Below the pieces are notes generated by a model, which saw nothing but the letters and a program-made list of their open reading frames with translations, was not told the origin of the DNA and ran no database searches. Source: Armadillidium nasatum (taxonomy: Eukaryota > Arthropoda > Malacostraca > Isopoda > Armadillidiidae). From it: DNA of 64,000 bases. The translations under genes were made by a program, and so were the position numbers. The stretch lies in assembly GCA_009176605.1 (NCBI GenBank), contig SEYY01000958.1:1-64000 (forward strand), given 5' to 3'. Of this stretch, positions 1-14,297 are shown in pieces (position 1 is the first letter of the stretch; the number at the start of each line of letters is the position of its first letter).

Positions 1-52
1 TTGAAATCACCTAATATGATGATTTCAGAGAAAGGAGAAGAAGAGAGAATGG

Positions 53-929
<877 letters not shown>

Positions 930-1376
930 ATATAATTATTGTTGCATGAGATATCTTGCATAAAACTTACTTCAAACTATAGTATAAAAATAATCTACAT
1001 AATAAGCCTACCCTGTACTTGTTTCCCCAGTAATTTAAGAAATATAATCATTGTTATATGAGACACTTTGCATGAAACTATTTTGAACTAAAATATAAAA
1101 ATAACATACATAATAGGCCTCTGTTGTACTTGTTTGGTTATAGCCTAAATAAAGAGCCGATGTTGGACTTGTCTGGTTCTATGGTAGCTAAAGAATTGTA
1201 AATATTGTTGTATTGGAATATTTTGCATAAACTATTTTTAATATAGTATGAAGCATAACCTACACAAGCCTTTGCTGTACTTGTTTGATTTTAACATATA
1301 ATAAGCCTATGCTGTAATTGTTTTGAAGAAACTATATTTGAAAGGTGACATACATAAGCTTAAGTTGTGGTTGTTT
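930..1376. repeat. Degenerate tandem repeat, unit roughly 90-120 bp
   Basis: About four diverged copies share a leading TTG-(T/C)AT-GAGA segment, a 'TTGCATAAAACT' segment and a terminal 'AAGCCTATGCTGTA-TTGTTT' segment. Copies end near 1020, 1137, 1290 and 1375. The terminal motif resembles the 'AAAGCATACGCTGTA' motif of the solo LTR at 17307-17480, so this may be an old LTR relic. That link is inference. Confidence 0.6.
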
Positions 1377-1589
1377 AGTAACCTGTTGATTTGGGACTTG
1401 TAATTCTTAGTGATTTTAATAAATATAATAGTCGGAGCTGTCTTAGGAATGTTTGATGTAAATAAATTTTTAGGAAATAATAACATGCAATGGAAAAGAA
1501 TTTGCATAGTTTAAAGATAAGTTTCAAACTTTAAGAGTTGATATGTACAAAATAATAAATAAATTTTATAAGTAAGTTAGATTTAAACT

Positions 1590-2110
1590 TTTGTTTTTGT
1601 TACCTTTATAAATAGTTTTTCATCTTTAAATAATTTTCTCAGTTGTTTTCAAATTTAAGTGTTATCTAAATAGATTTCAACTTTGCATATTCTAAATCAT
1701 TATCAACTTTAAATATTTTTCTAAACAGGTTTCAACTCTAAAATATTTTCGTTAACAGTTTTTAAACTTTGAATATTTTTCGGAATCAGTTTCGACTTTG
1801 GATATTTCTGGAAATCGTTTTCAATTTTGAATCTTTTTGGGAGTCGTTTTTAACATTGAATATTTTTATGGATTGTGAATTATTTTCAATTTTGAGCATT
1901 TTGTGAACCGTTTTCAACTTTGAATATTTTTCTGGATCGTTTTTGATTTTATATTTATATATTTTCCTGAACAGTTTTCACCTTTGGGTGAAAGAGTTTT
2001 AACTTTAAGTATTTTCAGTAATAGTTTTCAACTTTGAAAGTAGCATTGTGCAACTTCAACATTTTCTGGTGCAGCAGATTTTGTTGTGACTATTTTGAAA
2101 TATTGTAAAT
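1590..2110. repeat. Degenerate minisatellite, about 37-bp unit
   Basis: Roughly a dozen diverged copies of a unit whose core reads 'TTTTCAACTTTGAATATTTT' followed by a variable 'CTGAACAG'-like segment. Spacing is irregular and copies are clearly mutated. No coding content. Confidence 0.7.
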
Positions 2111-2689
2111 TTGTATATTTTCTTACAACGGTTTCACATATTTAACAGTAATAGTAGTAAAAGGTTTATATTGATCTAGGTATTGATGACAAGAATCAAC
2201 TTGAAGGGATATTATATGGTAATTACAAGGATAATAAGGCAATATTTTATTTTGGAAAAGAATATGAAACACCAAGGAAAACAAAACAATTTATCGTAAA
2301 ATAGGTAAAATTATATACATTCAGTTGTAAAGCTAAGAAAACAAAATAATAGGGTAGATTCCGAAATTGATGAAATTGCATCAAGTGGAATGAGTACATA
2401 CTGAAATAGTTGCCTAAAAACATAATTTGGAAAATGTAAAGATATTTGAATTAATCAAATAATACCTGGGTTAAAGTAAGTAACACAATACAATCACAAT
2501 TGAAAGAAAACCTTTATCGTAGCTATTTACAAAGGTCAAATTTTAATTAAGATGTTACAACAATGTAAGACCTGAAAAAATATTTCCTTGCAAGTTTTTA
2601 ATTTTTCCAAAGCATGACTTTGAAAGCTGGGTCTCCAAGTGTAAGTCATACTTGATTAAACTACTTTCCTGTGGGAAGAGAAACATTTC
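2111..2689. other. AT-rich intronic sequence, no feature recognised
   Basis: I see no gene or repeat family that I can name here. Confidence 0.5.
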
Positions 2690-3440
2690 ATAATCTGTCT
2701 CAATATATGGAGCCAAAATAGGGAGAAGTTAAGAAAGATGATAAGAAGTTTTTCTGAAAAGTGTAAAGAGATGGGATTGAGTGTGAATGTTGAAAAGACA
2801 GAAATGTTAATAGTTAATAGGGAGGAGGAGGGAGAGGAGCTTGTGCTTAAGGTGGATGGCAAGGAGGTGAGGGTTCCAGGGTGGTGAAGAGATGTGAGTA
2901 TTTGGGGGGAGTATTCACAAGGGAATGAGGAAATACGCTGGAAATCACCAACAGGATGGAGAAATACGGAAGAGTGGTGAGGGAGCTGTACCAAATCTTG
3001 GCCAACAGAAGAATGTATATAGGAGTAAAGAAACTAATTTTTTAAAGTACTCTGACCCCAGTTTTGCTAAATGAGGTGAAGACTTATGGTATGACAACAA
3101 GAAAAGAAAGCAGAATGAGTCCATTTAGCATAGATAAGGTTGCTGCGATTGATGGGGGGAAGGACCAGGAGGGAAAGCATAAGAAGAGAAAGAATTTGAG
3201 AAATTATAGGTGTTGAACCAATTAATCAAAAGATAGATGCAGCAAGACTGAGATGGTTGGGACGCATGTGGAGGATGCTGGAGGGGAGAGTGGATGCCAA
3301 GAGGGAGTCCCAAGAAGATTTGGGTGGAGTCAGTTGGGGATTCACTGAGGTGACATTAGCTGCCTACGGTAGAACAGTTGGTGGAAGATGGAATAGTTCA
3401 CAACAGATCTAGATGGAGATGAGTTCTGGCCTTGCTGATA
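2690..3440 (+). pseudogene. Decayed RTE-like LINE reverse transcriptase, 3' part
   Basis: Reading the + strand across frameshifts and stops gives pieces typical of the RT thumb and C-terminus of RTE-type 'endonuclease-reverse transcriptase' proteins. These include a 'SVNVEKTEML' stretch near 2785, 'CEYLGGVFTR' near 2900, and a late 'ARLRWLGRMWRM' segment near 3250, the usual arginine-tryptophan block before the end of such ORFs. There is a frameshift near 2883 and there are several stops near 3045-3200. No endonuclease or YxDD box remains, so the copy is 5'-truncated and dead. The family call is from memory of these motifs; the clade is not certain. Confidence 0.65.
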
Positions 3441-3468
3441 GACACCTAGAGCCTTACTGAGATTGGAT

Positions 3469-3479
3469 ATATATATATA

Positions 3480-3576
<97 letters not shown>
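3469..3576. repeat. Imperfect (TA)n array
   Basis: TA dinucleotides interrupted by several single-base slips (AATATT). Confidence 0.95.
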
Positions 3577-3578
<2 letters not shown>

Positions 3579-3584
3579 AATTTC

Positions 3585-4844
<1,260 letters not shown>

Positions 4845-5092
4845 CATTTTTCATTTCTATCTCCAAACTGGAGATACAGTTTTGTTGCTGTTATTGTTGT
4901 TTTGACTTACAGCTAAGGCTGTGGAATGAAAATTGGAATTTGAGGTCAGAATCTTGCAAACAGTAAATTAAGCTTGAAGCTTTGCATTCAGCTTTTTGTT
5001 TAATCTCAGAAATTAATAAAATATAATTAGCCATTTATTTTTTCTGCATGAGCATGCATGCATTCAAATCTATAAAAATTATATATTTTCAG

Positions 5093-5202
5093 GGCTCAAG
5101 AAATTTTTAAAGCTGCTATGATGGATCCTGAACTCAAGCTTTTAGTGCACCAGAATGATGCAAGTAGTTCTACTTTGAGAATGGTTCATGTTCAAGAAAG
5201 AT
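5093..5202 (+). CDS. par-3: Par-3/Bazooka-like polarity protein, exon A (end of PDZ1)
   Basis: Par-3 is a cortical scaffold that binds Par-6, aPKC and other partners to set cell polarity. This exon reads '[20 protein letters not shown]' and then a Ser/Thr linker. That is the last helix and strand of a PDZ domain, as at the end of Par-3 PDZ1. It is bounded by an acceptor (TATATTTTCAG, ending 5092) and a perfect donor (GTAAGT from 5203). It ends after one base of a codon, and exon B begins with exactly the two bases needed. The rest of PDZ1 is not in the window. The donor runs straight into 138 bp of (TA)n. The assignment rests on the PDZ exons downstream; this exon alone would be weak. Confidence 0.75.
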
Positions 5203-5206
5203 GTAA

Positions 5207-6135
<929 letters not shown>

Positions 6136-6163
6136 CACCTTCAATTTATTTATCTCATGTATT

Positions 6164-6345
6164 ATTCAGATAGTTCAACACCTTCATTACTTAAACTAAA
6201 ATATGGTTTAATATTTATTACATTTTCACCAGAAAACTTTACTATTGGATAGGGGCCATGGTACACTTCTTCGAATTTGTTTCTGCTATATTGTTGGTTT
6301 TTTACAAGAACAAATTTTGCATCTTCTAAATACTTTAGTACATAT
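6164..6345 (-). pseudogene. Gypsy element B, pol C-terminal fragment cut off by element A
   Basis: The minus strand carries an in-frame segment with 'YLEDAKFVLVKN' and 'FEEVYHGPYPIVKF' ending in a stop at 6171-6173. This is the usual C-terminal core of a Gypsy-type integrase. The matching upstream part of the same integrase lies 16 kb away at 22304 and beyond. Element A sits between the two, flanked by ATAT (6342-6345) and ATGT (22300-22303), a 4-bp duplication with one mismatch. Codon phase is preserved if A and one duplication are removed. Confidence 0.75.
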
Positions 6346-6893
6346 TGTTATAATTTTATAACATTTAGGGGTTAAATAAAGTTATGGTGATTATAGAATA
6401 AGAGGGTTAAGACAACCTTAAATGTAGTTCTCACACCAATGGGAAATAGAATATTCCCAAAGAAGAATTTCAATAATCCTATACAGTTAACTGCTATCCC
6501 TGAACTGAACCAAAAAAAATATAAAAATAAAGAAAATTGAGAATGAATTTACGTACCAGTGCTGTCTCCAAAAGAATGAATGATGAAATGATGAATAATT
6601 AGATATGCAACTTCTTTTGAAAACCACAACATAAAAGCGATTATTAGAAAGAGCAGGTAAGCTTCTCAACTTTAGAAAACATGCGATGCAACACTCAAAC
6701 AAAAAATGAAAATCAAAAAAATATATGGGATTAGAACAAATAATAGTGTCCACACATGCAAGCAAAGTATAAGAGGAACAGTTAATGATGTAATAGTTAC
6801 CTGAATTAATGCATAGAAAGGTAATCCTCTAACCAAACTTATACTTACATGTGGGAAAAATAATAAACAAATTAATAAAAATAATTTAATAAA

Positions 6894-8192
<1,299 letters not shown>

Positions 8193-8279
<87 letters not shown>
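8193..8279. repeat. (TA)n microsatellite
   Basis: The TA array on the right of the solo LTR, continuous in origin with 7090-7196. Confidence 0.97.
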
Positions 8280-8281
<2 letters not shown>

Positions 8282-9405
8282 CCAACCTGTTTACCTTTTT
8301 ACTTAGTTTTTTTAATAATAATATGATATATACATACACTCGCCGATTCATTGCGCTAGTACACCAATACTATAAGATTCACACAAAAAATAATACCAAT
8401 AATAAATAATATTCTCAAAATAATTTAATTTTTAATAGTGATGTAATAGATATGACTCAATGATATTTAATTCTATTAATTTTAAAGAAATTAAACAATT
8501 TACTTCACCTTCATTTTTTGTCTTTTTTATATGGAAAACCCTATCAGATTATTGTCTTTTGTGTTCCACAAATCCTTGTATGTCAAGGACAAATAAAATA
8601 GCACTTCACTTCACCACACTTGAAATGTTTTAGTATAAAACATTAACAATGTTATTTATACTTTCAGAGGTGAATAGAAAGTGATATATAGAATAATCTT
8701 AGGACACAACACAAATAAAGTCTTTGTACAGTTGATGATTATACCAAATGTAATCAAATAAGGTTCCTTAAGTATATGAAAATCACTGGAAAATCATACA
8801 ATCACGGATGTATGAGTACTGATAGATAGAAATCCTACGACCATGGAACTGTTGTATACAAGGTTTCACAACCCGGACCTATAATATATATACAGTTCTT
8901 TTTTAACCCTATAAAAGACTAATTTTATACCTAATCATCAATATAATGCATTATTTACATGATAGAACTGATAGAACCTATTGGTAAAAAAAACTAAACC
9001 TAACTTACCTCAACTAAATTGAGGTCTTTTCTTCTCTGTTTTTGAAGAAAATATTCAACACATCAAATTAGAGAATTGGAGTCCCTTATGAATAATTAAA
9101 TCATAATTAACCATTTGTTTGAGTTTACCAAAATAGATACATTGAGTAAAAGTAAAAGTCCATACCTTAGTTTATCCAGGAATATACGTGAGATATATAA
9201 ATATAAACTTATTCAAATAAGTAAATAAGAGTTAGATTAAGAAATATGAATGATGAATGTAAATGCCAAAACAATATCAAAACAAAGCATTACTCATGAA
9301 AAACATCTGAAATTATAGAAAAAGAATGCTTGATGACATATGTTAATAAAACATATTAGAGTAAATGAGTATGAGATCAAGGTATAAGGGAAAATTCCTT
9401 ATATA

Positions 9406-9418
9406 CCCCCCCACTCGT
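9406..9418 (-). promoter_or_regulatory. Polypurine tract of element A
   Basis: On the minus strand a GAGTGGGGGGG tract lies directly before the start of the 3' LTR, the expected place for the plus-strand primer of reverse transcription. Confidence 0.7.
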
Positions 9419-9464
9419 CATAACATGACAGGAAAAGGGGCAAAAGTTATATTCATTGGATAAA

Positions 9465-9926
9465 CTAGGTTGGTGAAAAGTCCTTTAAGAAGTAAAGAAC
9501 CATTGCTTTCATGTCATCCTCACTGATGGTAGGAGTATTTAGATGGGTCATTGCCATCATATAAGAAGCAAAAATATTGAACCGACCCTGAACTAAACCT
9601 ATTTGTTCTAAGGTCATGTGCTGAATTGGATGCAGTATAGGAACAGATGTTTGAAGTCTTTTAGAACTAACAGTATGAGAAGAAGAAGCAGGACGCTTTT
9701 TAGACACATATGGTGAATAAGCATTAAATCTGTCATTATAAATACTATTAGTACTCCCTGATGAAGTACTAGGTAAACTTTCCGTTACTTCTAACGAAGG
9801 GGAAGGAAAAGAATGAGAAGATCTAGAAAGTTTAGAACGTAAATCACGTCTATAGTCTCCTGATATTCGTTCATGAGGGATCATTTTACGTCGAGGTGTC
9901 TCGTTTGGATTTGTCGTGTTAGTCAT
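9465..9926 (-). CDS. Element A ORF3, Ser-rich linker and C-terminal module
   Basis: A 153-codon frame directly follows the SGNH-like segment, offset by a frame change. Residues 1-80 are rich in Ser, Pro and basic residues. The last 55 residues ('MTLEQIGLVQGRFNIFASYM' through 'AMVLYFLKDF') look helical and end 50 bp before the polypurine tract. Elements C (51571-51795) and D (41690 onward) have a similar layout at the same place: SGNH-like domain, low-complexity linker, short helical tail. No enzyme motif, signal peptide or membrane segment is visible. It is probably the 3' part of ORF3 and not a separate gene. Confidence 0.6.
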   Translation of the reverse strand: MTNTTNPNETPRRKMIPHERISGDYRRDLRSKLSRSSHSFPSPSLEVTESLPSTSSGSTNSIYNDRFNAYSPYVSKKRPASSSHTVSSKRLQTSVPILHPIQHMTLEQIGLVQGRFNIFASYMMAMTHLNTPTISEDDMKAMVLYFLKDFSPT

Positions 9927-9944
9927 TAATGATTCATGAGGAGT

Positions 9945-10680
9945 TCATTCTTCAAAGACATCATAATTATATAACATCCTCCAAAAGGCATCAATAAATT
10001 CTTTGGAAGGATGGATTCCATCCACCATCGGACCATTAGGGCCTAAAGAATTAATGTCATTATTAGGAATCAATAAGCTTTCGTAATTTCGGTTGGTAGA
10101 ATTACTCATAAGAACAAGTACTTCTGAAAGGGCTACAGTACGTTTTCTTGGCCATCTAATCTCTGAAGAGTGGAGTCTCATGAGTTCTTTATATACATAA
10201 TGAGTGTCTTGGTGTAAATGTTGAGCTGATGAACGTGGCAGGGAATAATACCAATCCCTGACTTCAGTAGGGGCAAATTTTATATTGCGATAGATGTTGT
10301 AATATGGAAGATCAGGAAAAACAGGTATCATTATGTATAATTGAGCTTGGGGACAGATGTTCTTGATTTGCATCAACATTTCTTTAATAATTGGAACCGA
10401 ACTTTCAGCTCTATAATCCAGATCCAGGAATGTTACCGAATATTGTTTGTGATTTTTCTTTACGGACAAGAGTCATCCTTTTGTATGCGTGTCTAAATAT
10501 GGAGAACACTAGAACATGTGTCGTATTAGGGCGTAATTCTCTTTCTAGAGCAGTTGGAATATCTTCAAATTTTGGGAACATGATGCGCTTAAACTTAACC
10601 TCATGGTTACCTGGATTATGTACAGAAGGATTATAATTATCCTCCAGATAGGATATCCAAGAATGGCCGATTAATAACAC
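9945..10680 (-). pseudogene. Element A ORF3: SGNH-hydrolase-like protein, frameshifted
   Basis: This third ORF lies downstream of pol, where envelope genes sit in other LTR elements. It begins at a splice acceptor with no ATG of its own. The first residues read 'VLLIGHSWISYLEDN', which fits SGNH block I, with the Ser of G-H-S as nucleophile. Near the end, 'DGIHPSKEF' (about 10010-10035) fits block V, with the catalytic Asp and His. The roughly 215-residue spacing is normal for SGNH domains. An A-run near 10450 carries a one-base frameshift joining 10411-10680 to 9945-10469. There is no signal peptide or membrane segment, so an envelope fusogen is unlikely. SGNH esterases are known in CR1/L2 LINE ORF1 proteins; enzyme activity here is untested. 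Confidence 0.65.
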
Positions 10681-10706
10681 CTGAAAAATAAAGATAAATA
10701 AAATTG
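10681..10706 (-). promoter_or_regulatory. Splice acceptor at the start of element A ORF3
   Basis: The minus strand reads TTTTATTTATCTTTATTTTTCAG, a T-rich tract ending in CAG, immediately before the first SGNH codons. Since ORF3 has no ATG there, translation probably starts in a leader joined by splicing. Confidence 0.6.
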
Positions 10707-10783
10707 GATATACGTCTAGATAGTCAATATATTATATATATATATGGTGGTATTATTTAGGATGGTTTTTATATTAAGAGGAT

Positions 10784-11515
10784 TTAAGGTTTACTCTTTT
10801 TAATGGAGGGCTTAGTAGTTCGTCGTTTTTCTAATACAGTATCTTGGACCCAAGGCAATTCAGGAGAAACATAGGGTTTCTTCTGTCTTGTTCTCTGAGC
10901 TACTGTTTCAGTATCAGAACATGGAGTTATTATTTCTTCGAGTTTTATAGAAGGTGCCCAATGAACAGACTTTTTACTAGATGTTGGTGTGCTATGAATA
11001 AATGCACCTTGTTCATCAAATGTTTGTAGAAAACTATGAATAATACAACTACCGGATTTCAGTTGTAGGTGAAGAAGATGAAACAATTGGAGAAGATATT
11101 GTGGTTTGCATTGGATGTTTTTAAGAAAGGAATCATCCAAGGATGGAGTTATAGGTGAATTGACTAATCTATCATTAATAACATTATTAGAAACAGAAGT
11201 TTGAGAATCTTCTAAATTAAATATTATGTTTTCGGATGACAACCTTCGGAAACATCTCCTAACAGGATGTAATTCCGTAGTAACTAACTGATTTGTAATG
11301 GTAAGAGGGGTGTATGAAATAATAGAAGATTGTTGTGGAGAAACTGGTGATAACATGACTTGAGTATTCAAATTAACAGGAGAAAAATGAGTAGAAATAG
11401 TAGGAGAATTAGAAACATTAGTGATAGAGAATAAATCAGGAGTAAGAGAAAAAGTAGGAGAAGGAGAAGCAAATAGCTCTTTCAAATGAAAAGAAAATGA
11501 TTCATCAATCAGCAT
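10784..11515 (-). CDS. Element A pol C-terminal tail, Ser/Thr-rich
   Basis: A 243-codon frame without family motifs. The first two thirds are rich in Ser, Thr and Pro. The end is basic and carries 'VHWAPSIKLEEI' and a Lys-rich terminus. It lies between the integrase and ORF3. Element C has an acidic, low-complexity pol tail at the corresponding place (53680-54500). I take it as the C-terminal extension of pol, cut off from the integrase by a frame change near 11515-11815. Confidence 0.5.
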   Translation of the reverse strand: MLIDESFSFHLKELFASPSPTFSLTPDLFSITNVSNSPTISTHFSPVNLNTQVMLSPVSPQQSSIISYTPLTITNQLVTTELHPVRRCFRRLSSENIIFNLEDSQTSVSNNVINDRLVNSPITPSLDDSFLKNIQCKPQYLLQLFHLLHLQLKSGSCIIHSFLQTFDEQGAFIHSTPTSSKKSVHWAPSIKLEEIITPCSDTETVAQRTRQKKPYVSPELPWVQDTVLEKRRTTKPSIKKSKP

Positions 11516-11814
11516 TAGGAGTTATTATTGATTGTGGTAACTGTAGTGATTTGGAGATATATGGATTTTATCAATGATTTGTAAACTGCTATATAATTGA
11601 GATAAAAGTTGTTGTGATAGAGAATTTATTTGATCAGTTTCGTCAAATCCGACAAAATCGTCATCTGAATCTATACGGTTTCATCTAAAGACGGATTAAG
11701 TGGAGTATCATCCTACTGTATCCTTTTCTACAACTTCAGGCAAGAAGTAAAGGTGGAGGCATTAAGCGTTCAATTTATATTGTCGTCATTGTAAAGTCGT
11801 TTTTAGTCAAAAAT

Positions 11815-14020
11815 TTATGGAATAAAGGGATGGTTTTTCAGATATTCGGGTGGACTATACCATTTCTTTAATTGTTTGTGATGGACCTTATATAATCTTT
11901 GAGTTTCCTTAGATTGTACTATGTACGTTACGTTATTATTATTTACTTTGATTACTGTCAATGGTCCGTGATAGCAATCCTTGAATTTGTTAGTAGTACG
12001 ATCTCCAGGCAATTGTAATTTTAAAGCTACTTCTTGGCCGATTGGAGAAGGATTTATAGTTGGTATTTCCTTCATCCCAATATTCATTGAATCGGGTCCA
12101 AGGAAGGTTTGGACGAGTATCATGAGCTTCGGAGAATATTATTTCAGCTGGAGAACGTTTAGTTTCTGAATGGATGGTATTATTATTATATATGAGAGCT
12201 ACTGAAGACAGTTGAATGTCCCAGTTTGATGGATCTCGTAATGTACCACGGAGATATTGGATTAAAGTTCGATTGACTCTTTCTGCGATTCCATTCGACG
12301 ATGGGTTATAAGGGGTTGTATAAATATGTTTAATATTATGGAGTATTAAGAGTTCTTCAAACTCAGGACCTCTAAATTCACGTGCATTATCTGATAATAG
12401 TCTGGAGGGTATTAATGGCAAATAGGGTAAAATATTTCTTAAGGCAGCTGTTACTAGGGAAGTATGTTTTGATCTAAGGGGGACTGTGGCTATCCATTTA
12501 CTATAGTGATCAATTAAAACAAAAATGTAACTATTTCCTTTAGATGACTTTGGCAATTGTAATAGGTCTACAGCTACTAATTCAAAGGGAAATCTAGTAT
12601 TAATCTTTAACATCGGAGGGGCATGGTAGATATTAGAAACTTTTCCTAGCTGACAATGGTGGCATGTCATTGAAATGTCTTTACATATCATTCTTAATTT
12701 TGGATGCCATATAATCCAATCTAAAAGTGCATATAACTTATTTTGGCCTATATGGGCAAATTCATGGTGATTAATTATAGCAACCTGTAAAGCAAAATTG
12801 AATGAAACTAAATAATGATAATGATCTTTTCTATTTCGGTGAATTAAATAATTATTATATATAGAAATAGAATTACGAGCATAGGAAAAATTTTTAAGGG
12901 GTCCTAAGAAGGGTTGATTTTTGCTAATGGCGTTCTTTAGCCGTTTAAGAATTGGATCATTTAATTGACATTCCATAATATGGGTCATAGTTACTTCTAC
13001 AGAGTCTTGGGGGTTTATTAAAAGAGAAAAATTATGGATTTGGAGAGTTTCTATAGGAACTAAATTACTATTATCTTCTCCATCAATTGTGACTATTGAT
13101 GGAGTGGGGAAATTTTCTATCAAGATATCATCATTTATATCTTCAGAATCTTCAGATTTTAACAAATGAAGTATCACTACTGGCGCTGATAAAATTGGGA
13201 AACTAGATAAAGCATCAATAGCTGTTTGAGGTAATTTTGATTTAGTAGGGGTTAACAAATTATAATGGATACCTCCCAAACAAAATAAACAACAAATATC
13301 TTTATGATTGGGATTTCCGAAATGTAAAGGATGATCTTTGCTGTAGTAAACTAGTACTCGAACAAGATATATATTTGAGAAAGCTTCGATACTATGAGTA
13401 AATGGCAATTGTCCAGGGAATTTAGTTAGTTGTAGTTGTTTCAACGTTTGTTTTGCTTCTTTTCCTGTAGGTATGTGATACTTTTCACGGTTATCTAGCA
13501 ATTCTTGAACAACCTCTTGTCTTATTAATAAATGAAGATCTAATTTTCCATGGAGAAATTGAGAAAAACACTGGAAAAGCGAATCACCTCCTCCAGGTAT
13601 TATAGTCATCATAAAACCATCAGGTAATTCTGGTATATAGGTATCCCTATTATGTTGGATTTGCAATTCATATGGAACTCGAGAAAGGATATCAGCGACT
13701 ATATTTTCTTTTCCAGGCACATAATTGAGCTCGTAGTCTATATCGTTTAATTCTTCCAATGTTCTGGCTACTCGTTGGTTCACTAGAGGCATATTGTGTA
13801 GAAAAAGAAGAGGTTTGTGATCGGTGAAAATAATCACTCGAATCCCGTATAAAAATGGTTTAAGGGATCGTATGGCCCACCTAATGGCGGCTACTTCGCG
13901 TTCAGTTGTACTATATGCTCGTTGAGCTTTTGAAAATACCATAGAAATGTATGCTATTGGTTTTTCTATGTCTTCCTGTATTTGGCTCAAGGCATGCACC
14001 TGCACCAATACCAGAAGCAT
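11815..14020 (-). CDS. Element A pol: RNase H, OTU-like domain, integrase
   Basis: This frame of about 676 codons, with a short continuation to 11815 after a frame change, carries three domains in order. First is RNase H, with 'YSTTEREVAAIRWAI' and 'IIFTDHKPLL' and ending 'GKENIVADILSR'. Second is an OTU-like domain at 13245-13608. Third is integrase, with an H-H-C-C zinc site ('HHEFAHIGQNKLY' to 'CHHCQLGK') near 12640-12790. The integrase catalytic residues are D in 'VAVDLLQLP', D in 'LLSDNAREF' and E in 'SNGIAERVN'. The core is 'HGPLTVIKV'-like at the C-terminus. The first lines of RNase H are missing from this frame and lie across a frameshift near 14020-14100. The domain order fits Ty3/Gypsy; the inserted OTU-like domain is unusual. 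Confidence 0.85.
13245..13608 (-). other. OTU-protease-like domain inside element A pol
   Basis: About 120 residues between RNase H and integrase align with the OTU fold: 'PGGGDSLFQCFSQFL' at the nucleophile helix, 'LIRQEVVQELLDNREKYH' in the following helices, 'VRVLVYYSKDHPL' as a central strand, and 'GIHYNLL' as the terminal His block. In active OTU proteases the first block is D-G-N-C-L-F; here it is G-G-D-S-L-F. The Cys position is Ser while the His is kept. Element C has the same substitution (G-G-N-S-L-F). The domain may be an inactive ubiquitin-binding relic or may have changed chemistry. Confidence 0.6.
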
Positions 14021-14297
14021 CAGTATGGAGAAAAAGTGGATTTGCGTTTGGAGTTCGATCTGGATAAGACAATAGAGGTGGAAGTTGTTAGTTTTTCTTT
14101 AAGGTTGTCGAAGGCTTGTTGGCATTGATCAGTCCATTGGAAGTTTTTAGTAAGTTTTAATAAGTCGAAAAGAGGTTTGGCTATTTCGGAACAATGGGGT
14201 ATGTGCGTCTATAGAAATTTACCTAGTCCCATAAATTGTCTAACTTGTCTAACTGTCTTTGGAACTGGGAAATCTTTTACACCTTTGATGTTCTTTT

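Noticed and set aside
2656-2994. 112-codon minus-strand ORF
   Set aside because: It is the antisense shadow of the decayed RTE-like RT on the + strand.
9945-10680. ORF3 of element A as a classical envelope glycoprotein
   Set aside because: There is no signal peptide, membrane segment or Cys pattern; the SGNH-type blocks explain it better.
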